Part shown: positions 45,485 to 55,037 of the stretch, in pieces
How positions within the stretch are numbered: the first letter of the stretch is position 1
Layout: the number at the start of each line of letters is the position of its first letter
Source of the DNA: Rickettsia typhi
Lineage (GTDB): Bacteria > Pseudomonadota > Alphaproteobacteria > Rickettsiales > UBA1997
Length of the DNA: 57,774 nucleotides
NCBI GenBank assembly: GCA_945862455.1
Contig: CAMAXU010000008.1
Location: 1 to 57,774, forward strand
Direction of reading: 5' to 3'
The notes under the pieces: model-generated
The model's database searches: none
The model's input: the letters and a program-made list of their open reading frames with translations, nothing else
Told to the model about the DNA's origin: nothing
Position numbers and translations under genes: made by a program

Positions 45485-46135
45485 ATGTCGGATCAAAAAA
45501 TTATTAATTTACAAAATTACAAAAAACAAATTTCTAAAAAAACAAATTTCCCTAAAAAAATAATGGAGAAAAATAAAAAAATGTTATTTCTGTTAATCGC
45601 TATTGGAGCCTTATTGGGCATGATTTTGTGGAATTATTTTGTTGAAGATGTTGCCAATCTCGATGTGCAAATTCCACCCTCAAGAAATATCGCTTATAAC
45701 GAACAATTACCAGTTGCAATGACTACAACTCAAGTAGCAAATGAGTTTGAAAAAGCCGATGGCAAGCCGATTTTGCTCTATATTTATACAACTTGGTGCA
45801 AAATTTGCGCCAAAAATTTTGCCACGATTAACGATATTTCACGCGAATTTCAAAATACTGATTTACAAATTATCGCTTTGGCAATTGATCGCGATATAGA
45901 GGCAGAAATATTGCAGAATTATTTAAATAAATTCGGCGAATTTTATTTTCAGCCCAGATATCTAGCATTTAAAGAAGGGTTTATAGATTTTTTAACCAAG
46001 AAAAATATTCGCTATAATAATCATGTGCCTTTTACGGTTTTGATTTCAAAAGAAGGCAAAGTTTTGGTAAAATATTCTGGTGCAAAAAATAAAAATTATT
46101 TGCGCAATAAAATTGTTAAAGAGCTTTATTTGTAA
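45485..46135 (+). CDS. Membrane-anchored thioredoxin-like protein
   Basis: A 216-residue protein when started at ATG 45485 (MSDQKIINLQNYK). One membrane anchor (MLFLLIAIGALLGMILWNYF) around residues 35-54 puts the C-terminal domain in the periplasm. The redox motif is YTTWCKICAKNF (CxxC) near residue 107, and HVPFTVLISKEGKVLVKYSG gives the cis-Pro loop and last strand. It resembles TlpA/ResA-type reductants used for cytochrome maturation or copper delivery. A role alongside the Cox11 homologue 1.5 kb away is plausible but unproven. 16 nt before cysS. Confidence 0.85.
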   Translation: MSDQKIINLQNYKKQISKKTNFPKKIMEKNKKMLFLLIAIGALLGMILWNYFVEDVANLDVQIPPSRNIAYNEQLPVAMTTTQVANEFEKADGKPILLYIYTTWCKICAKNFATINDISREFQNTDLQIIALAIDRDIEAEILQNYLNKFGEFYFQPRYLAFKEGFIDFLTKKNIRYNNHVPFTVLISKEGKVLVKYSGAKNKNYLRNKIVKELYL

Positions 46136-46151
46136 TCCCAATTCAAAAATC

Positions 46152-47540
46152 ATGAATCTTCCAATCAAAATCTTCGACACATTAACTAACAGCGAACAAG
46201 TCTTAAAAACTATTACGCCTAATCATTTAAAAATGTATGTTTGTGGACCAACGGTTTATGATCGTCCGCACCTAGGAAATGCTCGTTCTGTTGTGATTTA
46301 TGATTTATTTTTTCGCTTCTTTCGCGAAATGTTTGATGAAGTTATTTACGTAAGAAATATCACTGATGTTGATGATAAAATAAACGCCGCCGCCAAAGAG
46401 CAGGGCGTTTCGATCTATAATCTTACCACAAAAATCACTGAGTTTTTTTATGAAGATATCGATGCTTTAAAAGTTTTGCGCCCTACTCATGAGCCGCGTG
46501 CGACCGATCATATTTTGGAAATGATCGCAATGATCGAAAAATTAATTGCCAATGGAAATGCTTATATAAGCCACGAACACGTGCTTTTTGACGTAAATTC
46601 TTATCATGATTATGGTCAACTTTCTAATCGCAATCTTGATGAGCTAGTCGCTGGTTCGCGCGTAGAAATTGCAGCTTACAAAAAAAATCCTCTCGATTTT
46701 GTTTTGTGGAAACCGGCAAATAAAGATGACGATGCTTCTAGTGTTTTTGAAAGTCCGTGGGGTAAAGGTCGTCCGGGTTGGCATATTGAATGTTCGGCGA
46801 TGAGTTCAAGATATTTAGGAGCCGATTTTGATATTCACGGCGGCGGCGCTGATTTGCAATTTCCACATCATGAAAATGAAATTGCTCAAAGTCGTTGCGC
46901 CAACAAAAATTCTCATTACGCGCATTATTGGATTCACAATGGTTTTTTAACTGTTGAAGGTGAAAAAATGAGCAAGTCGCTCAAAAATTTCATTACAGTT
47001 CGCGATCTTTTGGATCAAGGAATTCCGGGTGTTGTGATTAGATATTTACTAACCTCAACTCATTACAGAAAGCCTTTTGATTTTACTCAAAAAAGCTTGG
47101 ATGATGCGATTAAAACTATGGGAAAATTTTATGCAGTTTTTGCTTCAAACGAAGAAGAAATTAAAAAAGCTTTAAGCGAAAAAACTGTAATTAATAAAGT
47201 TGTTTTAGAAAATTTGGCGCAAGATTTAAATATCTCAAAAGTTGTGTCAAATCTTCATGAAATGGCGAAGGAAATTAAGACTAATAACGATATAAATTTA
47301 AAAAATGAATTTATCGCAACCCTTGATTTTCTTGGCTTTATTGATGTTAATTTTTTTGAGCAAAAAAATGATGAAGTTGCAAGTGACGAAGATTTTATCA
47401 ATTCTCAAATTGAGTTGCGCAAACAAGCGAAATTAGAAAAAAATTTCGCCAAAGCTGATGAAATTAGAAATAATTTATTAGCGCAAAATATTGTTCTGGA
47501 AGATGTAGCTGGTGGAAAAACTTTGTGGAAGAAAAAATAG
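46152..47540 (+). CDS. cysS: Cysteinyl-tRNA synthetase
   Basis: A 462-residue class I synthetase. MNLPIKIFDTLTNSEQ is the expected start, so ATG 46152 was chosen over in-frame upstream codons lying in the previous gene. Zinc ligand Cys in MYVCGPTVYDRPHLGNAR (HIGH variant HLGN), GWHIECSAM, HHENEIAQS and KMSKS in GEKMSKSLKNF. Complete. Converges with the Cox11 gene, 35 nt away, without a clear terminator. Confidence 0.97.
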   Translation: MNLPIKIFDTLTNSEQVLKTITPNHLKMYVCGPTVYDRPHLGNARSVVIYDLFFRFFREMFDEVIYVRNITDVDDKINAAAKEQGVSIYNLTTKITEFFYEDIDALKVLRPTHEPRATDHILEMIAMIEKLIANGNAYISHEHVLFDVNSYHDYGQLSNRNLDELVAGSRVEIAAYKKNPLDFVLWKPANKDDDASSVFESPWGKGRPGWHIECSAMSSRYLGADFDIHGGGADLQFPHHENEIAQSRCANKNSHYAHYWIHNGFLTVEGEKMSKSLKNFITVRDLLDQGIPGVVIRYLLTSTHYRKPFDFTQKSLDDAIKTMGKFYAVFASNEEEIKKALSEKTVINKVVLENLAQDLNISKVVSNLHEMAKEIKTNNDINLKNEFIATLDFLGFIDVNFFEQKNDEVASDEDFINSQIELRKQAKLEKNFAKADEIRNNLLAQNIVLEDVAGGKTLWKKK

Positions 47541-47575
47541 AAATCTTGTCAACAAACAATTTACTATACTGGTTT

Positions 47576-48097
47576 TTATTTTGCCTCGTAGCGAATTTTA
47601 ATTTCCATATTTTGTGAATCTTGATTTGCAATATCTTTGACCCACAATTTTTCCTCATAGTCAATATTTTCATTTAACAAAAATTCCATTTGTAGATTCA
47701 GAGTTTGACTCGGTTTTATCTTGTATCTGTTGTTGCAAATGCAATTATAAAATTCGATATTTTTCTTAAAATCTTCTGGCTCAATATGTAAAATCGGTCG
47801 TAAATATTGAACGCGATTAGTTAAATTTTTAACGCGATAATCCACTTTATTTACCTGATTGGTTACAGTTTTAACTTCAGATTGCAAAACCGTTAATTCA
47901 ATATCTTCGCGATAGTCAGTTACTTCCATCTTAATTGTAATTGGCATATTTCCTTTTCTCTTTGGAATTAGTTGTGAAAAATAAAAAGGCTTGCAGCTTT
48001 GTGTTATTTGGCAAAACCAGTTGTAAGGTTGAGCGGCAAAGAAAATCACCACAAAAACTATTGCAATGCGAATTGATAATCGAAGTAATGGCGGCAT
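47576..48097 (-). CDS. ctaG: Cytochrome c oxidase assembly protein CtaG/Cox11
   Basis: A 173-residue copper chaperone. One N-terminal membrane segment (LLRLSIRIAIVFVVIFFAAQ), then YNWFCQITQ with a conserved Cys, and a periplasmic immunoglobulin-like domain in which CIC (residues ~129-131, FYNCICNNRYKIKPSQT) replaces the usual CFCF. Cox11 delivers copper to the CuB site of aa3-type oxidase, implying aerobic respiration. The family's usual fragment around FYIDPE appears as LHIEPEDFKKN. Divergent but key cysteines are retained. No cox structural genes are near. Confidence 0.85.
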   Translation of the reverse strand: MPPLLRLSIRIAIVFVVIFFAAQPYNWFCQITQSCKPFYFSQLIPKRKGNMPITIKMEVTDYREDIELTVLQSEVKTVTNQVNKVDYRVKNLTNRVQYLRPILHIEPEDFKKNIEFYNCICNNRYKIKPSQTLNLQMEFLLNENIDYEEKLWVKDIANQDSQNMEIKIRYEAK

Positions 48098-48177
48098 TTT
48101 TTAGGAGTTGGAAATTAATTTTTTTAATAAATTTTCTAGCGCTTATCTATTCATAAAATTTTTAAACTAAAATCCAA

Positions 48178-48771
48178 ATGAAAAAAGTTTCAATTTCTGA
48201 GCCATTTATAAAATTTGCTAATTGGCTTGAGCAAGCGCAAGCGAAACCTGAAATTATTGATCCAACTGCAATGTGTCTTTCCACGGTTGATGAAAAAAAC
48301 TGTCCGTCATCACGCATGGTTTTATTAAAAAAATTTGATGAAAGAGGTTTTTGTTTTTTTACAAATTTAACTAGTCGCAAAGGTGGAGAATTAGCGAAAA
48401 ATCCCAATGTAGCTTTATGTTTTTATTGGGAAATTTTGGGTTTACAAATTCGCATTGAAGGAAAAATTGAAAAAGTTACGCCGCAAGAAGCTGACGATTA
48501 TTTCGCATCAAGAAGACGCGGCAGCCAGATTGGAGCTTGGGCTTCAAAGCAATCGCAGGAAATGATGGAATGGAATGAATTTGAAGAAAGAATCAAAAAA
48601 GTCACACAAGATTTTGACGGTCAAGAAGTAACGCGTCCACCATTTTGGTCCGGATTTCGCGTAGTCCCAAAAGCTATTGAATTTTGGCAAGAAGGTGAGT
48701 TTCGGATTCATTCGCGCGAGCTTTATCAGAGCTTTGAAGGCGGTTGGGAATTAAAAAAAATTTATCCTTAA
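48178..48771 (+). CDS. pdxH: Pyridoxine/pyridoxamine 5'-phosphate oxidase
   Basis: A 197-residue FMN enzyme that forms pyridoxal phosphate. AMCLSTVDEKNCPSSRMVLL binds FMN, GFCFFTNLTSRKGGELAKNP, ASRRRGSQIGAWASKQSQ and the end FRIHSRELYQSF are all typical. It opens a plus-strand series pdxH, cyaY, leuB, secreted protein. Divergent from the Cox11 gene. Confidence 0.95.
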   Translation: MKKVSISEPFIKFANWLEQAQAKPEIIDPTAMCLSTVDEKNCPSSRMVLLKKFDERGFCFFTNLTSRKGGELAKNPNVALCFYWEILGLQIRIEGKIEKVTPQEADDYFASRRRGSQIGAWASKQSQEMMEWNEFEERIKKVTQDFDGQEVTRPPFWSGFRVVPKAIEFWQEGEFRIHSRELYQSFEGGWELKKIYP

Positions 48772-48819
48772 TTATTTTTCAAATCCCTAAATTTTCTTAA
48801 ATCCTAAAAACAATTCTCC

Positions 48820-49131
48820 ATGCAAGAAAAAGATTTTTTAAAATCCTGCGAACAAATTTTAGTTCAACTTTCTGAAAATATTGAAATCAAAGATAAAAAT
48901 TCCAAACTCGATGTTGAATATTCCGATGGAATTTTAACAATAATAATCGAAACAACTTCTCAAACTTACATCATCAACCGTCACGCGGCATCACAAAAAA
49001 TCTGGTATTCTTCGCCAATCACTGGTGCTGATTATTTTGCTTTTGACGAAAATTCGCAAAACTGGCTTGATTCTAAAGGCGAGAAGCTTGAGGAAAAATT
49101 ATTTTCTGAGCTGAAAAATATTCTAAACTAA
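48820..49131 (+). CDS. cyaY: Frataxin-like iron protein CyaY
   Basis: A 103-residue frataxin-fold protein. The acidic first helix ([17 protein letters not shown]), strands [14 protein letters not shown] and [20 protein letters not shown] with the conserved Trp, and helix [16 protein letters not shown] all fit. Frataxins tune iron-sulphur cluster assembly. 13 nt before leuB. Confidence 0.9.
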   Translation: MQEKDFLKSCEQILVQLSENIEIKDKNSKLDVEYSDGILTIIIETTSQTYIINRHAASQKIWYSSPITGADYFAFDENSQNWLDSKGEKLEEKLFSELKNILN

Positions 49132-49144
49132 ATCTAATCAAAAA

Positions 49145-50257
49145 ATGACTAAAAAAATATTACTTATCGAAGGCGATGGCATTGGTCCGGAAGTTGTTGG
49201 ACAAGCAAAAAAAATCATCGAGTTTTTCAATCAAAATACCGATAAAAAATTTGAAACTGAAAATGCTCTTTTAGGCGGTATTGCTTACGACACTGTCGGA
49301 ACTCCTTTTCCTCAAGAAACAATTGATTTGGCTCGTAAATCTGATGCGATTTTACTTGGCGCGGTTGGCGGAGTTAAATGGGAATCTCTTGAATATAAAC
49401 ACCGTCCAGAACGCGGTTTGCTTGGTATTAGAAAAGAATTAGAACTTTTCGCCAATTTGCGCCCAGCAAAAGTTTTCAACGCTTTAGCTGATAGCTCAAC
49501 GTTAAAACGCGAAATCGTTTTGGGCCTTGATATTATGATTGTTCGCGAACTTACAGGAGATCTTTATTTTGGCGAACCACGCGGCGTCACGACTTTGGCT
49601 GACGGCTCCAGACAAGGTATCAACACCATGACTTACAATTCAAAAGAAGTTGAAAGAATCGCGCGCGTTTCATTTGATTTAGCAAAAATCCGCGGCAAAA
49701 AACTTTGTTCAATTGATAAAGCTAACGTAATTGAAACCACAGAAATGTGGCGTGAAGTTGTCACCGAAATTGGTAACAAACATTATCCTGAAATTGCATT
49801 GTCACATATGTATGTCGATAATGCTTCAATGCAATTGGTTAGAAATCCCAAGCAATTTGACGTGATGTTAACCGGAAATATGTTTGGCGATATTTTATCT
49901 GACACCGCTTCAATGTTAACTGGATCTTTGGGAATGTTGCCATCAGCCTCACTTGGCGCTAAACAAGATGACGGAAAACAATTTGCACTTTATGAACCAA
50001 TTCATGGTTCAGCGCCAGATATTGCGGGTAAAAATATGGCTAATCCAATTGCGACGATTTTAAGTTTAGCAATGATGTTTCGATATTCTTTCGGTTATGC
50101 CAAAGAAGCAAATTCGATTGAAAAAGCTATTGAAAATGTTCTTAATCGCGGCATTAGAACGGCGGACATTGCAAATGTCGGTGAAGCCCGTATTTCATGC
50201 TCGGAAATGGGAACTAAAATTGCTGAAGAATTAAAAAAATTATTAGCTTTTGCATGA
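49145..50257 (+). CDS. leuB: 3-isopropylmalate dehydrogenase
   Basis: A 370-residue LeuB acting in leucine synthesis (oxidative decarboxylation of 3-isopropylmalate, NAD-dependent). [15 protein letters not shown] at the start, [33 protein letters not shown] and [19 protein letters not shown] identify it. Other leu genes are absent from the window. Its stop overlaps the next start by 4 nt (ATGA). Confidence 0.96.
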   Translation: MTKKILLIEGDGIGPEVVGQAKKIIEFFNQNTDKKFETENALLGGIAYDTVGTPFPQETIDLARKSDAILLGAVGGVKWESLEYKHRPERGLLGIRKELELFANLRPAKVFNALADSSTLKREIVLGLDIMIVRELTGDLYFGEPRGVTTLADGSRQGINTMTYNSKEVERIARVSFDLAKIRGKKLCSIDKANVIETTEMWREVVTEIGNKHYPEIALSHMYVDNASMQLVRNPKQFDVMLTGNMFGDILSDTASMLTGSLGMLPSASLGAKQDDGKQFALYEPIHGSAPDIAGKNMANPIATILSLAMMFRYSFGYAKEANSIEKAIENVLNRGIRTADIANVGEARISCSEMGTKIAEELKKLLAFA

Positions 50258-51027
50258 TAAAAATTGGGGCAAAAATTTTCAACAAATGCGGCGCAGCTTT
50301 TTTTAAAAAGCCAAAGCATTTGTTGTTTAAAATTTTTGCCATTTTGTTTTTTATTATTTCGTCACAAGCTTTTTCTCAAACAATCCGCTCTACAACTTTT
50401 GATGATCGTCCAGCTTGCGAAGAAGTGCGCGGAGTTTGGCGGCAATTTGGTAACGGTTGTATTGATGAATGTAGTGCTAAATTTGATAAATTTTCAATCT
50501 GTCCGCAGGTTTTGGCTTATGGTTGCGATTGCGGTCGCAATAGATGCTGGAATGGCGATACTTGTGTAATTAAAAAAGATTATAAAAAAATATTTGATGA
50601 AGAGCGAGCGCAGGAAAAAAAGATTTTAGATGTAGCCAAAGCTAAGCGCAAATCGGAAGCAAAAGCCAATGAACAAGCTATTCTAAATAATTTAGCTAAA
50701 AAAGCTGGAGAAATCACCGATCAAGGCTTGAAAGAGTTGCAAAATAATGCTTCAAAAAATGTTCCAGCTCCACAAATTCCAGAGCAGTCTCAATCTTCAG
50801 CGCAGCCTACACAGTCTCCGACATATAGCGTAACTAGTCCAAGCCAAAATCCACAACAACCAATTGAACCTGAGAAACCTGTAGATACTTCTTTAATTCC
50901 GCCATTTTTTCAGCAATTGGAAAAAGCGAAGCAAGATGCGACAAAAGTTCCTGAAAATACCAATCAAGCTCCGGTAACACCAATTTCAACATTACCAGGT
51001 TTGCCGGTGATTCCTTTGCCACAGTAG
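50254..51027 (+). CDS. Secreted Cys-rich protein with Gln/Pro-rich tail
   Basis: A 257-residue protein of unknown family. A basic N-terminus and hydrophobic segment ([20 protein letters not shown]) form a probable signal peptide ending near residue 45. A compact domain of about 60 residues follows with eight Cys (for example [20 protein letters not shown] and [15 protein letters not shown]), likely disulphide-bonded in the periplasm. The remainder is a Lys/Ala-rich helical stretch and a Pro/Gln/Ser-rich tail ending [10 protein letters not shown]. The ATG lies within the leuB stop (ATGA overlap), so expression is coupled with leuB. Function unknown. Confidence 0.7.
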   Translation: MIKIGAKIFNKCGAAFFKKPKHLLFKIFAILFFIISSQAFSQTIRSTTFDDRPACEEVRGVWRQFGNGCIDECSAKFDKFSICPQVLAYGCDCGRNRCWNGDTCVIKKDYKKIFDEERAQEKKILDVAKAKRKSEAKANEQAILNNLAKKAGEITDQGLKELQNNASKNVPAPQIPEQSQSSAQPTQSPTYSVTSPSQNPQQPIEPEKPVDTSLIPPFFQQLEKAKQDATKVPENTNQAPVTPISTLPGLPVIPLPQ

Positions 51028-51044
51028 TTTTGGGTGTTAAAAAC

Positions 51045-51069
51045 AGATCCTGAAACAAGTTCAGGATCT
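51045..51069. terminator. Hairpin after the secreted protein gene
   Basis: AGATCCTGAA and TTCAGGATCT pair around a short CAAG loop, 17 nt after the stop. The same core recurs in the larger inverted repeat at 22570-22655. No U-run follows directly, so termination is possible but unproven. Confidence 0.45.
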
Positions 51070-51201
51070 AGTAAAATTAAAATATTCAATAACTATCAAT
51101 TCAACCAAACAAAAAAATTGCAAAAAATCACCGTCAAATTTTTAATGACGAATCTGAATTAAAAACTCTTTCCTTCAATTTTAATTTTAAGCAAAACTTA
51201 A

Positions 51202-53454
51202 GTGCCTCAAGACAGAATAATCCAAATTTTCATCCGCCTTATTTTGCGTCTTGTTGGGCTTTGTCTAGTAGGTTTTTCATTCGCCTATACTTTGGCACTT
51301 TTAAGTTTTAATTCCGACGATTCATCTTTTAACACCGTTTCCACCGACGATCACATTAATAATTGGATGGGCGCGTTCGGCTCGCATATTTCTGATCTTT
51401 CTTTCCAGCTCATCGGTCTTTCGTCGTTTATTTTGTGCTTAATAATTTTCAGCATCGGCACCAAAATGAGCGGTCGTTTCGGCATTAGAAATTTATTACC
51501 AAAAATAATTCTCACACCTTTTTGCATTCTTTGTCTTTCAGTTTTCTTTGCTTCTTTGCCACAAGCAAGTTGGTGGGAATTTGACAGTTTTGGCGGAGTT
51601 AACGGCCGTTTCATTCTAGCAAAAATCCCGCATTTACCAGTCACTTTAACTTCTGGTTTAGCTTTATTTTTTTCGATTATTTTAACTTCAATAATTATCG
51701 AAATTTCAATTGGCGATTGGATTTATTTTTTCCGCTACGCTTACGTAACTGGGCTTTATTTGGTTGAACAAGTTACTAAATCTTTTGCAAAACAAACTGC
51801 AGAATTTCAGCCAAGAAAAAAACAAAATCCAGTTTTTGAAGTTACGCAAGAAAAGAAAGAAATTGACGAAGAAGAAACTCGCGACACTTTAAAACAAAAA
51901 TTAAAAACCAACAGCAAAACTAAAAAACCAACACGTCCGAAAAAATCAAATTACCAATTACCAATTGCCGATTTATTAACTGATCGCTCTGCCGAAAATA
52001 AAGATAAAAAAATCAGTCGCGATTTGGTCGATAATCAATCCAAAATGCTATTGAAAGTTTTGGAAGATTTTGGTGTTTACGGAACTTCTATTGGCGCTAA
52101 AGTTGGTCCAGTTGTAACTTTGCATGAATTTGAACCGGCTGCCGGAACCAAAGCTTCGCGCGTGATTGGTTTAGCTGACGATATCGCGCGTTCAATGAGC
52201 GCGGTTTCTGCGCGTATTGCGGTTGTGCCGGGAAAAACTTCAATTGGAATTGAATTGCCAAATCCAAAACGCGAAATGATTTTCTTTCGCGAATTAATTG
52301 AAAGTAAAGATTACAAATTCACCCAAAATTTCCTGCCCATAATTTTAGGAAAAGATATTGGCGGCGAAACCATGATTGCAGATTTAGCCAAAATGCCGCA
52401 TTTATTGATCGCAGGAACTACAGGTTCAGGAAAATCGGTTGGTTTAAACGTGATGATTTTGTCACTGCTTTACAAGCTGCGCCCCGATGAATGTAAATTT
52501 ATCATGATCGATCCCAAAATGTTGGAGCTTTCAATTTATGATGGCATTCCGCATTTGCTTTCTCCGGTTGTAACTGAACCAGGAAAAGCTGTGATTGCTC
52601 TAAAATGGGTGGTTGCAGAAATGGAAGAGCGTTATCGTTTAATGTCAAGTTTTGCTGTCAGAAATATCGCTGGATATAATGAAAAAGCCGAAAAAGCGAT
52701 TTTGTCCAATGAAAAATTATCGCGCAAAGTGCAAACTGGTTATGATCCTGCAACGGGACAGCCGATTATTGAAGAGATTGAATTTGATCCTAAAAAACTG
52801 CCATTCATCGTTGTAATTGTTGATGAAATGGCAGATTTAATGTTGGTAGCAGGAAAAGAAATCGAAAACTCAGTTCAACGTTTGGCGCAAATGGCACGCG
52901 CCGCGGGAATTCACTTAATTATGGCGACACAACGTCCTTCAGTTGATGTAATCACCGGCGTTATTAAAGCTAACTTTCCAACTAGAATTTCTTTTCAGGT
53001 TACATCAAGAATTGATAGTCGCACCATTCTTGGAGTTCAAGGGGCTGAACAACTTTTAGGGCAGGGCGACATGATTTACATGTCAGGCGGCAGCAAAATG
53101 ATTCGCGTTCACGGCCCATTTTGTTCTGACACTGAAATTGAGAATATTGTGAATTATATTAAAGGTCAGGATCTGTCAGAATTTGTTGACAGTGATAAAA
53201 TTTCTTTCGAAGCACCAATTCCAATGTCGTCATCAGGAAATGATGATTATGAAAGTGGTAACAATAACGATGGCGATTTATACACCAAAGCAGTGATGAT
53301 CGTGCGTCGCGATAAAAAAGCTTCGATTAGTTACGTTCAACGCCAACTAAGAATTGGCTATAACCGCGCCGCAACCTTGATTGAAAAAATGGAAGAATTG
53401 GGAGTTATAACGCCGCCTAATATTTCAGGTAAGCGCGAGGTTATTGAAGACTAA
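51202..53454 (+). CDS. ftsK: DNA translocase FtsK
   Basis: A 750-residue FtsK/SpoIIIE protein for chromosome segregation at the division septum. It starts with GTG at 51202, the first in-frame start after a stop. About four membrane helices lie in residues 8-195, then a short basic linker. The motor has Walker A AGTTGSGKSVGLNVMI near 405-420, FIMIDPKMLELSIYDGIPHL and LPFIVVIVDEMADLMLV. The C-terminal gamma winged helix (ASISYVQRQLRIGYNRAATL) reads KOPS-type polarity sequences. The linker is short compared with E. coli, as usual for alphaproteobacteria. Confidence 0.96.
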   Translation: MPQDRIIQIFIRLILRLVGLCLVGFSFAYTLALLSFNSDDSSFNTVSTDDHINNWMGAFGSHISDLSFQLIGLSSFILCLIIFSIGTKMSGRFGIRNLLPKIILTPFCILCLSVFFASLPQASWWEFDSFGGVNGRFILAKIPHLPVTLTSGLALFFSIILTSIIIEISIGDWIYFFRYAYVTGLYLVEQVTKSFAKQTAEFQPRKKQNPVFEVTQEKKEIDEEETRDTLKQKLKTNSKTKKPTRPKKSNYQLPIADLLTDRSAENKDKKISRDLVDNQSKMLLKVLEDFGVYGTSIGAKVGPVVTLHEFEPAAGTKASRVIGLADDIARSMSAVSARIAVVPGKTSIGIELPNPKREMIFFRELIESKDYKFTQNFLPIILGKDIGGETMIADLAKMPHLLIAGTTGSGKSVGLNVMILSLLYKLRPDECKFIMIDPKMLELSIYDGIPHLLSPVVTEPGKAVIALKWVVAEMEERYRLMSSFAVRNIAGYNEKAEKAILSNEKLSRKVQTGYDPATGQPIIEEIEFDPKKLPFIVVIVDEMADLMLVAGKEIENSVQRLAQMARAAGIHLIMATQRPSVDVITGVIKANFPTRISFQVTSRIDSRTILGVQGAEQLLGQGDMIYMSGGSKMIRVHGPFCSDTEIENIVNYIKGQDLSEFVDSDKISFEAPIPMSSSGNDDYESGNNNDGDLYTKAVMIVRRDKKASISYVQRQLRIGYNRAATLIEKMEELGVITPPNISGKREVIED

Positions 53455-53507
53455 TAAATCGAGATGCTAGCTCAAAACAAGAAACATCTAAACAAATATT
53501 TTAAATT

Positions 53508-54197
53508 ATGGAAAAAGTCCCTTCACTATCTCTTCTATCTTTAATCTCCCAAGCCGACATTATCGTCCAAATCGTTATGCTTGTCCTTGTCATCGCTTCA
53601 ATGTGGTCATGGACAATTATTTTTGACAAAATCATAAAATATCACATCTTAAAAAATCGCAGCGATAAATTTGAAGAAGTTTTTGAAGGCTCAATGATGC
53701 TTGAAGATATTTACACCGCTGCCAAAACCAACGACAATCATCCGTTATCCAGAATCTTCATCGCCTGCATGAAAGAATGGAAAGGCAGCAACATCAAAAA
53801 AATAATCAATGATGCTCCTGAAAAAAAATCTTCACTAAAAGAACGCTTAATGAGCGCGATGCAAGTTGCTTCAAACCAATCAATGCATAAGTTAGAATCC
53901 GGTTTAAGTTTTTTAGCAATTGTTGGATCAGCCGCACCATTCGTTGGATTATTCGGAACTGTTTGGGGAATTATGAGCAGTTTTCAAGGCATCGCAATTT
54001 CTAAAAACACCAGCTTGGCTGTAGTTGCACCCGGAATTGCCGAAGCATTGCTTGCCACCGCAGTTGGCTTGTTTGCTGCAATTCCGGCAGTTTTTTTCTA
54101 TAATATTTTCAGCACAAAAATAAACCAATTCACCGAAAGAACTCACAATTTTTCGATGCAGCTTTTAAACATCTTGTCTCGTGAGTTAGATCGTTAA
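53508..54197 (+). CDS. tolQ: TolQ/ExbB-type proton channel protein
   Basis: A 229-residue MotA/TolQ/ExbB-family protein. The first membrane helix (IVQIVMLVLVIASMWSWTII) and the paired helices in GLSFLAIVGSAAPFVGLFGT and VAPGIAEALLATAVGLFAAI, with the family's conserved Thr and Pro positions, are evident. In alphaproteobacteria it usually precedes tolR, tolA, tolB and pal. Here no tolR follows; 84 nt downstream begins a truncated MITE and then genes of opposite strand. TolQ is favoured over ExbB by length, but this is not certain. Confidence 0.88.
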   Translation: MEKVPSLSLLSLISQADIIVQIVMLVLVIASMWSWTIIFDKIIKYHILKNRSDKFEEVFEGSMMLEDIYTAAKTNDNHPLSRIFIACMKEWKGSNIKKIINDAPEKKSSLKERLMSAMQVASNQSMHKLESGLSFLAIVGSAAPFVGLFGTVWGIMSSFQGIAISKNTSLAVVAPGIAEALLATAVGLFAAIPAVFFYNIFSTKINQFTERTHNFSMQLLNILSRELDR

Positions 54198-54281
54198 ATA
54201 GTCGGCGCTGAAGAATTCGCTTCTCATCCTCAACATTTTCCAAGTGTGTCATCGGAAGAATTGCAAGGAAGTGCTGCCATA

Positions 54282-54379
54282 ATGTAAGCTGTATCACTTG
54301 ATACAGCTTACATTTCCAGTCGCAATTTTTCCTCAAAAATACTTCGTTAGCGCTATCAAGAGATAGTTAATTTGGTATA
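54282..54379. mobile_element. Truncated MITE-like element, copy D
   Basis: From GCTGTATCACTTGATACAGC at 54288 to the TTTGGTATA end at 54379, this matches the right part of copies A and B nearly base for base. The left ~65 bp, including the left terminal repeat, is missing and replaced by unrelated DNA. It lies between tolQ and the convergent Mrp genes, ending 7 bp from the stop of the G subunit. Confidence 0.85.
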
Positions 54380-54386
54380 GAATGGG

Positions 54387-54686
54387 CTATTTAATAGTAT
54401 CAGCATCGGGAGTGATTTTATTAATCATCGCTCGTCTCAAAGTCGTATGACAAAGCAGGTTCACAACAACTAAGTTTAGAACAATTAAGCCAATAATCTT
54501 GGCAAAAGAAATCCAAGAAAAACGGTCAATTTCAACTCCCAATAATAGCAAAGGAATAATGTAAGTATTTGTGATCATCACAATATGAGTCATGATAAAA
54601 ACATCTTTTGCTTTTAAGAAAGCCAGTGCCGCTACAACTAACAAAAACGAAGCAATTACAACAATGATTAAAGCTACGAAACTCAT
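54387..54686 (-). CDS. Mrp/Mnh Na+/H+ antiporter subunit G-like
   Basis: A 99-residue protein with three hydrophobic helices (ALIIVVIASFLLVVAALAF, VMITNTYIIPLLLLGVEI, FAKIIGLIVLNLVVVNLL). Size, helix count and position two bases after an F-like gene fit MnhG/MrpG of the multi-subunit cation/proton antiporter. Sequence motifs are weak in such small proteins, so the call rests on context. The large A, C and D subunits are not here. Confidence 0.6.
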   Translation of the reverse strand: MSFVALIIVVIASFLLVVAALAFLKAKDVFIMTHIVMITNTYIIPLLLLGVEIDRFSWISFAKIIGLIVLNLVVVNLLCHTTLRRAMINKITPDADTIK

Positions 54687-54688
54687 AT

Positions 54689-54931
54689 TTAAATTTTCTT
54701 GCGGTTAAAAAGTAGAAATAAAACTGCGACTAATTTTAGTAAAAATAAAATGATTACGATGTCTAAAATTGCATCAAAATTGGCGATCGAATTAACTAAA
54801 ATCAAAATGATAATATTGGTGAAAATAAAATAAAAACTGAGGATTTTTTCGTAGGAATTTCGGGCGATAAAAAAACGGATTGTGATTATTATTAGCGAGA
54901 TGACTAAAAAGAATGAAATTATGTCGGACAT
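54689..54931 (-). CDS. Mrp/Mnh Na+/H+ antiporter subunit F-like
   Basis: An 80-residue protein with three membrane helices (IISFFLVISLIIITIRFFIA, ILSFYFIFTNIIILILV, AILDIVIILFLLKLVAVLFL). A pattern of ARNSYEKILSF before helix 2 and DAILDIVIIL in helix 3 fits MnhF/MrpF. The G-like gene follows two bases later. In several Rickettsiales the mnh genes are scattered in small groups, which would explain the absence of the rest of the operon. Confidence 0.62.
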   Translation of the reverse strand: MSDIISFFLVISLIIITIRFFIARNSYEKILSFYFIFTNIIILILVNSIANFDAILDIVIILFLLKLVAVLFLLFNRKKI

Positions 54932-55037
54932 TTGGTTAAGAGTTTAGTATAGTTTTTTGCTGGTTTCTAATCTGCTGAAGTTACCTCGCAAGCTCTGACT
55001 TGGATTGATGAAGAAGTCAAAAGATTTTAGGTATTTT

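Noticed and set aside
54198..54285. Possible remnant of a gene between tolQ and the truncated MITE
   Set aside because: A short open stretch on the minus strand gives LPMTHLENVEDEKR, faintly like a DUF924 segment, but it is too short and uncertain to call.
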